From positions 1-35,414 of the forward strand of contig CAAGPW010000052.1 of NCBI GenBank assembly GCA_900771955.1: a stretch of DNA of 35,414 bases. Reading direction: 5' to 3'. Every line of letters begins with the position of its first letter. Position 1 is the stretch's first letter. Positions 23,324 to 31,360 of the stretch are shown here, piece after piece. This stretch comes from Lachnospiraceae bacterium (GTDB lineage Bacteria > Bacillota > Clostridia > Lachnospirales > Lachnospiraceae). The notes beneath the pieces were generated by a model, which was not told where the DNA came from, ran no database searches, and saw only the letters and a program-made list of their open reading frames with translations. The position numbers and the translations under genes were made by a program.

Positions 23324-24937
23324 ATGGAAATCAGAGAAGGAAAAAAAGTTTTTCATGGGATAGCGATCGGAAGAGTCCGTGTTTTCGCAAAGACAGAAAA
23401 TCAGGTAGCCCGCAAAAAAATTGAGGATACCAAAGCGGAAGTGGCACGGTTCGAGGACGCAAAGCAAAAGGCAATTGATCAGCTGCATGCACTGTATGAA
23501 AAGGCACTCAAGGAGGTCGGAGAAGTAAACGCCCAGATCTTTGATGTGCACGCCATGATGCTGGAGGACGGAGATTATAATGATTCCGTTCACAATCTGA
23601 TCGAGGGGCAGAACGTAAACGCGGAATATGCAGTCGCACAGACGGGGGATAATTTTGCAAAAATGTTTGCGGATATGGACGATGAGTATTTCAAAGCCCG
23701 TTCCGTGGATGTAAAAGATATTTCCGAGCGCGTGATCGCCATTTTAAATGGTAACGATACCGCATCGGATATCGGAGAGGAACCGGTCATCATCGCAGCG
23801 GAGGATCTGGCTCCGAGTGAGACCGTCCAGATGGACAAGAGCAAGCTGCTTGGGTTTGTGACACATCTAGGCTCCGCCAATTCCCATACGGCGATCCTTG
23901 CGAGAACCATGGGAATCCCGGCGCTGATCAGCGTGGACATCGATGCTTCCTGGAATGGGAAAATGGCGGTGCTGGACGGCTATACAGGGAAGATCATTGT
24001 AGAGCCGGATGAAGCGATGCTGGCAGAATATCAGGAAAAGAAAAAGAAGGATGAAGAACAGAAGGAACTGCTCCTTACTTTAAAGGGAAAAGAAAATGTG
24101 ACAAAGAGCGGACAGAAGATCAATCTGTATGCAAATATCGGAAATGTATCGGATCTTGCAAGTGTTTTAGAAAATGATGCGGGCGGAATCGGACTGTTCC
24201 GGAGCGAGTTCTTATATCTGGAAAAAGACGATTTTCCAACCGAGGAAGAACAGTTTGCAGTATACCGAAAAGTTGCAGAGACCATGGCGGGCAAAAAAGT
24301 CATTATCCGGACACTGGATATCGGCGCGGACAAGCAGGTGGATTATTTCAACCTCGGAAAAGAGGACAATCCGGCTCTTGGCTATCGGGCGATCCGTATC
24401 TGCCTGACACAGCCGGAGATCTTTAAGACACAGTTACGTGCGCTGTTTCGTGCAAGCAATTACGGAAATATCGCGATCATGTATCCGATGATCATTTCTG
24501 TGGATGAAGTGCGCGAGATCAGAAAGATCGTTGCGGAAGTAAAAGAAGAACTGAAAAAAGAGAACATTCCGTTCGGTGAAGTCGAACAGGGAATCATGAT
24601 CGAGACACCGGCAGCCGCAGTCATGAGTGATGAGCTTGCAAAAGAAGTGGACTTTTTCAGCATCGGAACCAACGATCTGACCCAGTATACACTGGCGATC
24701 GACCGGCAGAACAGCAAACTCGACCGTTTTTACAACCCGCATCATGAGGCGGTGCTGCGCCTGATCGAGCTTGTGGTAAAAAATGCACATGCAGCAGGCA
24801 TCTGGGCAGGAATCTGCGGAGAGCTTGGCGCAGATACGGAACTGACCGGACGCTTCCTTCAAATGGGACTGGATGAACTTTCCGTTTCTCCGGGCTGTAT
24901 CCTTCCTGTCCGAAAGGCAATCCGTGAGGCAAAATAA
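23324..24937 (+). CDS. ptsI: phosphoenolpyruvate-protein phosphotransferase (PTS Enzyme I)
   Basis: Enzyme I takes phosphate from PEP and passes it to HPr, the first step of every PTS chain. The 537-residue protein is slightly short for the family (about 570). The N-terminal HPr-binding and phospho-histidine domain has LGSANSHTAILARTMGIPA with the active His188. The C-terminal PEP-binding TIM barrel has GGIGLFRSEFLYL, IRTLDIGADK, ALGYRAIRI, GIMIETPAA, FSIGTNDLTQYTLAIDR and the C-terminal SVSPGCILPVRKAI with the catalytic Cys. AAGGAG fixes the ATG at 23324. It is the last PTS gene; the HAD gene 24 bases downstream may be co-transcribed. Confidence 0.96.
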   Translation: MEIREGKKVFHGIAIGRVRVFAKTENQVARKKIEDTKAEVARFEDAKQKAIDQLHALYEKALKEVGEVNAQIFDVHAMMLEDGDYNDSVHNLIEGQNVNAEYAVAQTGDNFAKMFADMDDEYFKARSVDVKDISERVIAILNGNDTASDIGEEPVIIAAEDLAPSETVQMDKSKLLGFVTHLGSANSHTAILARTMGIPALISVDIDASWNGKMAVLDGYTGKIIVEPDEAMLAEYQEKKKKDEEQKELLLTLKGKENVTKSGQKINLYANIGNVSDLASVLENDAGGIGLFRSEFLYLEKDDFPTEEEQFAVYRKVAETMAGKKVIIRTLDIGADKQVDYFNLGKEDNPALGYRAIRICLTQPEIFKTQLRALFRASNYGNIAIMYPMIISVDEVREIRKIVAEVKEELKKENIPFGEVEQGIMIETPAAAVMSDELAKEVDFFSIGTNDLTQYTLAIDRQNSKLDRFYNPHHEAVLRLIELVVKNAHAAGIWAGICGELGADTELTGRFLQMGLDELSVSPGCILPVRKAIREAK

Positions 24938-24961
24938 GGTACATGATGAAGGAGCATTGCA

Positions 24962-25789
24962 ATGAGTAATCGAAAAAAAGTGATCTTTCTGGACATAGAC
25001 GGGACACTTGTAGATTTTAACGGAAAAATTCCGGACTCTGCAAAAAAAGCACTTGTTCTGGCAAAAGCGGCAGGCCACCATCTGGTGGTCTGTACCGGCC
25101 GGAGCCGTTATCAGATTCCGGAAGAAGTAAGATCTCTTCCGTTTGACGGGATCGTAGGCGGTGCAGGTGCGTTTGTGATCGCAGACGGAAAGGAATTATT
25201 TCATCATTATATAAAAAAGGAGCCGAGAAAACGGCTCATTTCTTATCTTGAGGAAAATAAATTTTTTTACAATATACAGACTGACGTTGGAATGCTCATA
25301 AATTCCCGGTGCAGAGAACTGATGGATAAAGTCTATTGGGAGATCATGGGGCTGACAGAAAAGCAGCGTGCAGATCTGGAAGGAAAGCTGATGATCCGTG
25401 AAGACCTTGTGAATTATGAACGGTCTGAAAAAGTAATCTACCAGTTGGCGCCCTTTTTTGTTGAACAGGTACAAAAAGATCTTGCGCCGGATTTTACCGT
25501 GACGGACATGAGTTACAGACAGGCTGAAAAACGCAGCGGTGAGATCGGGATTGCAGGCATTAACAAGGCAACCGGCATGCAGGCCTATCTTGCCCACATC
25601 GGTCAGACGAAAGAAGATGCAGTCGCCTTTGGCGATGGCGCAAATGATGTGGAAATGATTGATTTTGCAGGATGTGGTGTCGCAATGGGAAATGCGCTTG
25701 ATTCCTTGAAAAAACGGGCAGATCTGGTGACAGATGCTGTCGATGAAGATGGTATTTATCAGGCTTTTTTAAAGCTTCATTTAATTTGA
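24962..25789 (+). CDS. Cof-type HAD-IIB family phosphatase
   Basis: A 275-residue haloacid dehalogenase-superfamily hydrolase of the Cof/IIB subfamily, which dephosphorylates sugar phosphates, FMN or similar small molecules. Motif I is FLDIDGTLVDF (Asp11, Asp13), motif II CTGRSRYQI, and motif IV VAFGDGANDVEMI; the large C2-type cap lies between (about 85-190). The substrate cannot be told from sequence. It follows ptsI by 24 bases with AAGGAG before the ATG and no terminator between, so it may belong to the PTS operon, which would fit a role on a sugar phosphate. This is inference. Confidence 0.88.
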   Translation: MSNRKKVIFLDIDGTLVDFNGKIPDSAKKALVLAKAAGHHLVVCTGRSRYQIPEEVRSLPFDGIVGGAGAFVIADGKELFHHYIKKEPRKRLISYLEENKFFYNIQTDVGMLINSRCRELMDKVYWEIMGLTEKQRADLEGKLMIREDLVNYERSEKVIYQLAPFFVEQVQKDLAPDFTVTDMSYRQAEKRSGEIGIAGINKATGMQAYLAHIGQTKEDAVAFGDGANDVEMIDFAGCGVAMGNALDSLKKRADLVTDAVDEDGIYQAFLKLHLI

Positions 25790-25790
25790 T

Positions 25791-25819
25791 TTGACGAATG
25801 GAATTTTATCATCTATAAT
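25791..25819 (+). promoter_or_regulatory. strong sigma-A promoter of yicC-remA-gmk-rpoZ
   Basis: TTGACG (25791-25796) and TATAAT (25814-25819) with a 17-base spacer, the closest match to consensus in the window. The start lies near 25826. A 7-base-pair hairpin (CTTATCT 25824-25830 with AGATAAG 25850-25856) could form in the leader just before the ribosome binding site AAGG. Confidence 0.85.
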
Positions 25820-25868
25820 ATATCTTATCTGTGCGTGAAGGTAGAAACAAGATAAGAAGGTGAATGCG

Positions 25869-26747
25869 ATGATTGAGAGCATGACAGGATTTGGAAGATG
25901 TGAGATTTTGGAGGAAAACCGTAAGATCACCGTAGAACTGAAATCCGTGAATCATCGTTATCTCGACATGAACATAAAGCTTCCGAAAAAGTTAAATCTT
26001 TTTGAGGGAGCGATCCGCAGTCTGTTAAAAGAATATATCCAGCGCGGAAAGGTGGATGTATTCCTTACTTATGAGGATTATACAGAGAATAATTATACAT
26101 TGAATTACAACGAGGCAGTTGCCGCGGAATATCTGGCACACTTAAAGCATATGGCGGAGTATTTTGGACTGGAAAATGATATCAGGACCAGTACACTTTC
26201 CCGTTACCCGGAGGTATTTACCTTAGAGGAGCAGGAGATCGATGAAAATACCGTCTGGCCGCTTTTGGAGCGTACGATCCGGGGTGCTGCCGTACAGTTC
26301 GTGGATTCACGTCAAAAAGAAGGCGGGCATTTAAAGAAGGATCTGATCGAAAAGCTGGAAGTCATGCTTTCCTATGTGGATTTCATTGAGGAGCGTTCGC
26401 CGGAAATCATGCGTGATTACCGGGAAAAACTGGAGGCAAAGGTGACGGAACTGCTTGGTGACACGAGCATGGACGAAGCGCGTATTGCAACAGAGGTCAC
26501 GATCTTTTCCGACAAGATCTGTGTAGACGAGGAGATCGTCAGACTGCGCAGTCATATTAAGAATATGGAAGAGGAATTAAGGAAGGGCGGATGCATCGGC
26601 AGAAAGCTTGATTTTATCGCGCAGGAAATGAACCGCGAAGCAAATACGATCCTCTCCAAGGCAAATGATCTTGCAATCTCAGATACCGGAATCAATTTAA
26701 AAACAGATATTGAAAAAGTAAGAGAACAGATTCAGAATATAGAATAG
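25869..26747 (+). CDS. YicC family protein (putative endoribonuclease)
   Basis: A 292-residue YicC/YloC-type protein. The family signatures are at both ends: IESMTGFGRCE at the start with VELKSVNHRYLDMNIKLPK following (about 20-38), and the DUF1732 C-terminal part with GGCIGRKLDFIAQEMNREAN, TILSKANDLAISDTGINLK and VEKVREQIQNIE-type ending. E. coli YicC has been described as an endoribonuclease; the same role here is by homology. The ATG at 25869 gives the family N-terminus with AGAAGG upstream; GTG at 25860 is a less likely start. It heads the conserved order yicC-remA-gmk-rpoZ. Confidence 0.92.
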   Translation: MIESMTGFGRCEILEENRKITVELKSVNHRYLDMNIKLPKKLNLFEGAIRSLLKEYIQRGKVDVFLTYEDYTENNYTLNYNEAVAAEYLAHLKHMAEYFGLENDIRTSTLSRYPEVFTLEEQEIDENTVWPLLERTIRGAAVQFVDSRQKEGGHLKKDLIEKLEVMLSYVDFIEERSPEIMRDYREKLEAKVTELLGDTSMDEARIATEVTIFSDKICVDEEIVRLRSHIKNMEEELRKGGCIGRKLDFIAQEMNREANTILSKANDLAISDTGINLKTDIEKVREQIQNIE

Positions 26748-26756
26748 GTAAAAAGA

Positions 26757-27014
26757 ATGGCAAGACTTTTAAATATCGGCTTCGGAAACGTAGTCAATAC
26801 GGACAAGATCGTTTCGATCATCACGCCGGATTCGGCTCCGGCAAAAAGGCTGATCCAGAAAGCCAAAGAAGAAGACCGCATTGTTGATGCGACACAGGGA
26901 CGGCGCACCAGAGGAATCATTCTGGTAGATGGAAATAAAGTGATTTTATCAGCCCTCCAGCCGGATACCCTGGCAGGTCGTTTTAACGGCAGGGAAAATG
27001 AAACAGAGGAATAA
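26757..27014 (+). CDS. remA: RemA family regulator (DUF370)
   Basis: An 85-residue RemA-type DNA-binding protein; in B. subtilis RemA activates extracellular matrix and osmoprotection genes as a ring-shaped oligomer. The match is close across the whole length: LLNIGFGNVVNTDKIVSII, PDSAPAKRLIQKAKE, the basic DATQGRRTRGIILV and NKVILSALQPDTLAGRF. The last residues are acidic and variable. It lies 9 bases after yicC and 4 bases before gmk, the standard position of the family in Firmicutes. The regulon in this organism is unknown. Confidence 0.93.
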   Translation: MARLLNIGFGNVVNTDKIVSIITPDSAPAKRLIQKAKEEDRIVDATQGRRTRGIILVDGNKVILSALQPDTLAGRFNGRENETEE

Positions 27015-27018
27015 AAAA

Positions 27019-27642
27019 ATGAAGAAAAAGGGAATTTTGATCGTTGTTTCCGGGTTCTCCGGCTCCGGCAAGGGAACTATCATGAAGCAGCTGTTAAAAA
27101 AATATGAGGCGCAGTATGCGTTATCCGTATCTGCAACAACCAGACAGCCACGTCCGGGTGAGGTGGACGGAAAGGAATATTTTTTCCGGACAAAAGAGCA
27201 GTTTGAACATATGATCGAACAGGAAGAACTGATCGAATATGCAAAGTATGTCGATAATTATTACGGCACGCCAAAAGCATATGTAGAGGAACAGCTCGCG
27301 GCAGGAAAAGATGTGATCTTAGAGATCGAGATACAGGGCGCTTTGAAAGTAAAGAAAAAGTTCCCGGATACCCTGCTTCTTTTTGTGACACCGCCGTCCG
27401 CAGAGGTTTTGCGGGCACGGCTGACCGGACGCGGTACCGAGGATGCAGTGACGGTTGAAAAACGTCTGGCAAGAGCCGCCGAAGAAGCAGACGGTGTGGA
27501 AGCATATGATTATCTCGTGGTAAACGATGACCTTGAGGTCTGTGTAGAGGAAGTACATTCCATCATACAGACGGAGAAGGCACGGGTATCGCGTAATATA
27601 AATTTTATCAATGAAATCAAATCAGAACTGAAAGGAGAATAA
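27019..27642 (+). CDS. gmk: guanylate kinase
   Basis: Gmk phosphorylates GMP to GDP with ATP. The 207-residue protein starts MKKKGILIVVSGFSGSGKGT with the P-loop GFSGSGKGT (about residues 12-20), then the GMP-binding SATTRQPRPGEVDGKEYFF, YAKYVDNYYGTPKAYVEE and ILEIEIQGALKVKKKFPD, and the lid RLTGRGTEDAVTVEKRL. GAGGA before 27019 supports this ATG; an in-frame ATG at 26998 would overlap remA by 17 bases and has a poorer site. Confidence 0.96.
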   Translation: MKKKGILIVVSGFSGSGKGTIMKQLLKKYEAQYALSVSATTRQPRPGEVDGKEYFFRTKEQFEHMIEQEELIEYAKYVDNYYGTPKAYVEEQLAAGKDVILEIEIQGALKVKKKFPDTLLLFVTPPSAEVLRARLTGRGTEDAVTVEKRLARAAEEADGVEAYDYLVVNDDLEVCVEEVHSIIQTEKARVSRNINFINEIKSELKGE

Positions 27643-27646
27643 TTTT

Positions 27647-27892
27647 ATGATACATCCATCTTATGTAGAACTTATGAAAGTCGTAAACCATGACGTAGAA
27701 ATCGGTGAGGAGCCGGTTGTAAACAGCCGTTATTCCATCGTGATCGCAACCGCAAAGCGTGCAAGACAGATCATCGGAGGAGACGAACCACTGATTCCGC
27801 ATCCGGAAGGAAAGAAACCTCTCTCCATTGCAGTGGAAGAGCTCTATACCGGAAAAGTCAAGATCATCAGTGATGAGGAAAACGAACAGTAA
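27647..27892 (+). CDS. rpoZ: DNA-directed RNA polymerase subunit omega
   Basis: Omega is a small subunit that assists assembly of RNA polymerase around beta'. The 81-residue sequence starts MIHPSYVELMKVV and has the family core NSRYSIVIATAKRARQIIGG, with KPLSIAVEELYTGKVKI near the end. AAAGGAG precedes the ATG, and the gene begins 4 bases after gmk, the classic gmk-rpoZ pair. A terminator-like hairpin follows; coaBC and priA, which come next in B. subtilis, are not here. Confidence 0.94.
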   Translation: MIHPSYVELMKVVNHDVEIGEEPVVNSRYSIVIATAKRARQIIGGDEPLIPHPEGKKPLSIAVEELYTGKVKIISDEENEQ

Positions 27893-27898
27893 AAAACG

Positions 27899-27934
27899 CG
27901 GAGGGGTGTCCAAAACAATTTGGCTCCCCTTTTT
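27899..27934 (+). terminator. terminator-like hairpin between rpoZ and rimO
   Basis: GGAGGGG pairs with CCCCTTTTT-side bases, and inside it CCAAA pairs with TTTGG around ACAA; a T-run at 27930-27934 follows. It would end the yicC-rpoZ transcript. rimO starts only 18 bases further with no room for a separate promoter, so partial read-through must feed the next genes. Confidence 0.7.
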
Positions 27935-27951
27935 CACGATATGGAGGTTTT

Positions 27952-29274
27952 ATGAAACTGCTTTTTGTTTCACTTGGCTGTGACAAAAATCTGGTGGACA
28001 GCGAATATATGCTTGGTATGCTTGAAAAGGCCGGCATTGAAATTACAGATGACGAAAATGAGGCAGATATTATCATTGTCAATACCTGCTGTTTTATCAA
28101 TGATGCAAAAGAAGAAAGCGTTAATTCCATTCTGGAGATGGCGCAGCTTAAGACAGAAGGGAAATGTAAGGCACTTCTCGTGACCGGGTGTCTGGCAGAG
28201 CGCTACCGGGAAGAGATCGAGACGGAGATTCCGGAGGTTGATGCGATCCTTGGCACCAATTCCTATGATGATATCGTAAATGCCGTAAAACAGGCGCTGG
28301 AAGGAAATAAATACGAACGTTTTGCGGAGCTTACGGGGCTGCCGAAGGTCGATAGCGGGCGCATCCTTACGACCGGCGGGCATTACGCCTATTTAAAGAT
28401 TGCAGAGGGCTGCAACAAGCACTGCACCTACTGCATCATTCCGTCTATCCGTGGAAATTACCGCAGTGTGCCGATGGAAGACCTTGTCGCACAGGCAAAG
28501 GAGCTTGCGGCATCCGGTGTAAAGGAGCTCATTCTTGTCGCACAGGAGACAACACTTTACGGCGTGGATCTTTACGGTGAAAAGAGCCTGCACCGTTTGC
28601 TTGATGCATTAAATGAGATCGCAGGACTGGTCTGGATCCGGATTCTTTACTGTTATCCGGAGGAGATATATGATGAGCTGATCGCATCGATCAAACGAAA
28701 CAGCAAAGTCTGTCATTATCTGGATATGCCGATCCAGCATGCAGATGATATGATCTTAAAGCGCATGGGACGAAAGACCAGCAGAGAACATCTGGAGCAT
28801 ATCGTTGAAAAGCTGCGCAGGGAGATCCCGGATATTGCACTTCGCACCACACTGATCTGTGGTTTCCCGGGTGAAACAGAAGCGCAGCATGAAGAACTGA
28901 TGCAGTTTGTAAACGATATGGAGTTTGAGCGTCTTGGGGCATTTACCTATTCCCCGGAAGAGGGAACCCCGGCTGCCGAATTCCCGGATCAGTTAGATGA
29001 GGAAACAAAGCTCACCTGGAAAGATGATGTGATGGAACTGGAACAGGAGATCATCTTTGATCAGAATGAAGCGTTAAAGGGACAGGAGATATGGGCATTC
29101 ATTGAGGGCAGGGTTGCAGATGAAAATGCCTATGTAGGAAGAACCTACCGTGATGCGCCTGGCGTGGACGGCTACATTTTCATCAACACTGATGAGGAAC
29201 TGATGTCCGGTGCGTTTGTAAAAGTAAAAGTTACCGGTGCATACGAATATGATCTGATAGGAGAGATAATCTAA
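27952..29274 (+). CDS. rimO: ribosomal protein uS12 methylthiotransferase RimO
   Basis: RimO methylthiolates an Asp of ribosomal protein S12 using radical SAM chemistry. The 440-residue protein has the UPF0004 domain cysteines in VSLGCDKNLVDSEYM (Cys10), VNTCCFINDAKEES and VTGCLAERY, the radical SAM triad CNKHCTYC (Cys154, Cys158, Cys161), and a C-terminal TRAM domain. The SLGCDKNLVDSE motif and the absence of a long N-terminal extension separate it from MiaB. GGAGG lies four bases before the ATG, a little close. It heads a tightly packed run with pgsA and pncC. Confidence 0.95.
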   Translation: MKLLFVSLGCDKNLVDSEYMLGMLEKAGIEITDDENEADIIIVNTCCFINDAKEESVNSILEMAQLKTEGKCKALLVTGCLAERYREEIETEIPEVDAILGTNSYDDIVNAVKQALEGNKYERFAELTGLPKVDSGRILTTGGHYAYLKIAEGCNKHCTYCIIPSIRGNYRSVPMEDLVAQAKELAASGVKELILVAQETTLYGVDLYGEKSLHRLLDALNEIAGLVWIRILYCYPEEIYDELIASIKRNSKVCHYLDMPIQHADDMILKRMGRKTSREHLEHIVEKLRREIPDIALRTTLICGFPGETEAQHEELMQFVNDMEFERLGAFTYSPEEGTPAAEFPDQLDEETKLTWKDDVMELEQEIIFDQNEALKGQEIWAFIEGRVADENAYVGRTYRDAPGVDGYIFINTDEELMSGAFVKVKVTGAYEYDLIGEII

Positions 29275-29275
29275 A

Positions 29276-29818
29276 ATGAATTTACCAAACAAATTAACCA
29301 TTTTTCGTGTTATTTTAATTCCGTTTTTTGTATTTTTCATGCTGGCACCGTATTTCCCGGATAACGGAAAATACATAGCAGTGGCAATTTTTATCGTTGC
29401 AAGTCTGACTGACATGCTCGATGGAAAGATTGCAAGAAAGTATAATCTGGTCACCAATTTCGGAAAATTTATGGATCCGCTCGCAGACAAACTGCTGGTA
29501 TGCTCTGCGATGATCTGTCTGGTAGCGACCGGACAGCTGGCAAGCTGGATCGTTATCATTATCATCAGCCGTGAATTTATTATCAGCGGATTCCGCCTGA
29601 TCGCAGCAGATAACGGAATTGTGATCGCTGCAAGCTACTGGGGCAAATTTAAAACGGTGTTTCAGATGCTTATGATCATCGTGCTGATCTTAGACATCCA
29701 GAATTCATTTTTCCAGATCCTCGGTGTGATCCTGACCTACGTGGCATTGATCTTAACTGTGGTATCGCTGATCGATTATATTGTAAAAAACAAACAGGTG
29801 TTAAAGGAGCAGAAATAA
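29276..29818 (+). CDS. pgsA: CDP-diacylglycerol-glycerol-3-phosphate 3-phosphatidyltransferase
   Basis: PgsA makes phosphatidylglycerol phosphate, the precursor of phosphatidylglycerol and cardiolipin, in the cytoplasmic membrane. The 180-residue protein begins NLPNKLTIFRVILIPFFVFF and contains the complete CDP-alcohol phosphotransferase motif DGX2ARX8GX3DX3D, spanning DGKIAR to DPLAD (about residues 48-70). It has about five to six membrane segments. The ATG follows the rimO stop by one base and the TAA is directly followed by the ATG of pncC, so these three genes are coupled. Confidence 0.95.
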   Translation: MNLPNKLTIFRVILIPFFVFFMLAPYFPDNGKYIAVAIFIVASLTDMLDGKIARKYNLVTNFGKFMDPLADKLLVCSAMICLVATGQLASWIVIIIISREFIISGFRLIAADNGIVIAASYWGKFKTVFQMLMIIVLILDIQNSFFQILGVILTYVALILTVVSLIDYIVKNKQVLKEQK

Positions 29819-30307
29819 ATGACACTCGAAGAAGAAGTCGTAGCGCTGTTAAGAGAAAAGAATCTTAAGATCACGACAGCGGAGTCCTGTACCGGGGGAC
29901 TGATCGCTGCGACACTCGTCAATGTTCCCGGCGTATCCGAATATTTAAAGGAAGCCTACATCACATATTCGGACGAGGCAAAAGAAAAACTGCTTGGCGT
30001 TGATCCGGAGATCATCGAGACTTATACGGTTGTAAGCCGTGAAACAGCAGAAGCAATGGCAGAGGGCGGCGCAAAGGCTGCAGACAGCAACATCTGTGTT
30101 TCGGTCACCGGGATTGCAGGCCCGGACGGGGGCAGCCTCGATCAGCCGGTAGGACTTGTATATATCGGTTGTACCTTAAACGGTGAAACTTCTGCTAAAC
30201 GTTTCGTATTTCCGGGAGATCGTCAGAAGGTCAGACAGCAGGCAGTAAAAGAAGCTTTGTGTTTTGTAAAAGAAAAGATTTTAGAGTTGAATGAGGAAGC
30301 AAGATGA
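29819..30307 (+). CDS. pncC: nicotinamide-nucleotide amidohydrolase (CinA C-terminal domain, PncC)
   Basis: A 162-residue stand-alone CinA C-terminal domain, which deamidates nicotinamide mononucleotide to nicotinate mononucleotide in pyridine nucleotide recycling. Landmarks are KITTAESCTGGLIAATLVNV, YITYSDEAKEKLLGV, VSRETAEAMAEGG and SVTGIAGPDGGS. The N-terminal MoCF-like domain of full CinA is absent and there is no sign that it was lost recently: AAGGAG and the ATG are in the right place. In Bacillus pgsA is followed by full-length cinA and recA; here recA is missing and rsmD follows with a 4-base overlap. Confidence 0.9.
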   Translation: MTLEEEVVALLREKNLKITTAESCTGGLIAATLVNVPGVSEYLKEAYITYSDEAKEKLLGVDPEIIETYTVVSRETAEAMAEGGAKAADSNICVSVTGIAGPDGGSLDQPVGLVYIGCTLNGETSAKRFVFPGDRQKVRQQAVKEALCFVKEKILELNEEAR

Positions 30308-30858
30308 GGATTATTGCAGGAACGGCACGGAGTCTGCCGTTAAAAACCATAGATGGTCTGGACACCAGACCGACCACAGACCGGATCAAGGAAACGCTGT
30401 TTAACATGATCCAGCAGGACGTGCCGGACTGTTATTTTTTAGATCTGTTTGCCGGAAGCGGACAGATCGGGCTTGAGGCAGCAAGCCGTGGCGCGGCGAA
30501 AATATTTTTTGTGGAAAATGCAAAAAATGCAGCGGCATGTATACAGGACAACATGCGTTTTACGAAATTCGATGATGTCTGTACACTGTTACAGCAGGAT
30601 GTCATTTCAGGACTTCGCATGCTGGAGGGAAAATATCAGTTTGATCTTATTTTTATGGATCCGCCCTATAAGAAAGAGCTTGAAAAAGAAGTGCTTACAT
30701 TTCTAAGCCATTCGTCCCTGGTAAAGCCTTCTGCAAAGATCATCGTGGAGGCTGCGCTTGAGACCGATTTTTCCTATGCGGGCGAGCTTGGATTTACCAT
30801 TTTAAAGGAAAAATGCTATAAAACAAATAAACATGTATTTTTACAAAAGGAAAAGTGA
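30304..30858 (+). CDS. rsmD: 16S rRNA (guanine(966)-N(2))-methyltransferase
   Basis: RsmD methylates G966 of 16S rRNA in the assembling 30S subunit. The 184-residue protein starts MRIIAGTARSLPLKTIDGLD with TRPTTDRIKETLFNMI following, has the SAM-binding LDLFAGSGQIGLEAASRGA and the catalytic MDPPYKK (DPPY motif). Its ATG overlaps the pncC TGA by 4 bases. coaD follows after 4 bases, the normal rsmD-coaD pair of Firmicutes. Confidence 0.94.
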   Translation: MRIIAGTARSLPLKTIDGLDTRPTTDRIKETLFNMIQQDVPDCYFLDLFAGSGQIGLEAASRGAAKIFFVENAKNAAACIQDNMRFTKFDDVCTLLQQDVISGLRMLEGKYQFDLIFMDPPYKKELEKEVLTFLSHSSLVKPSAKIIVEAALETDFSYAGELGFTILKEKCYKTNKHVFLQKEK

Positions 30859-30862
30859 AATT

Positions 30863-31348
30863 ATGACAAGAGCAATTTATCCGGGCAGTTTTGACCCGAT
30901 TACAAACGGACATCTTGATATTATAGAGAGATCCTCGAAAATGGTGGACGAGCTGGTGGTCGGGGTACTGAACAACAGCGCAAAAAATTCGTTGTTTTCT
31001 GTGGACGAACGTGTTAGTATGTTAAAAGAGATGACGCAGGATATGCCCAATGTGAGGGTAGATTCCTTTGACGGACTTTTAGTGGATTTTATGGAGCAGA
31101 TCGATGCGACAATCATCATCCGCGGACTGCGTGCCATCTCAGATTATGAATACGAGCTTCAGATTGCCCAGACCAACCACAAGGTCAATCCCAAGGTGGA
31201 TACCGTCTTTTTGACGTCGAGTCTGGAGTATGCATATCTCAGTTCAACGATCGTAAAGGAGTTTGCTTCTTACGGCGGCGATATTTCCCAGTTCGTCCCG
31301 AAGCAGCTCATTGATAAGATTTATGCCAAATATAACATTACAAAATAA
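30863..31348 (+). CDS. coaD: pantetheine-phosphate adenylyltransferase
   Basis: CoaD transfers AMP from ATP to 4'-phosphopantetheine, the fourth step of CoA synthesis. The 161-residue protein starts MTRAIYPGSFDPITNGHLDI, with the nucleotidyltransferase TXGH motif, and has IIRGLRAISDYEYELQIA and, near the end, EYAYLSSTIVKEFASYGGDI, all typical. The ATG at 30863 is chosen for the family N-terminus and the AAGGAAAAG upstream; in-frame codons further upstream lie inside rsmD. Confidence 0.96.
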   Translation: MTRAIYPGSFDPITNGHLDIIERSSKMVDELVVGVLNNSAKNSLFSVDERVSMLKEMTQDMPNVRVDSFDGLLVDFMEQIDATIIIRGLRAISDYEYELQIAQTNHKVNPKVDTVFLTSSLEYAYLSSTIVKEFASYGGDISQFVPKQLIDKIYAKYNITK

Positions 31349-31360
31349 GGAGCGGTGTAC

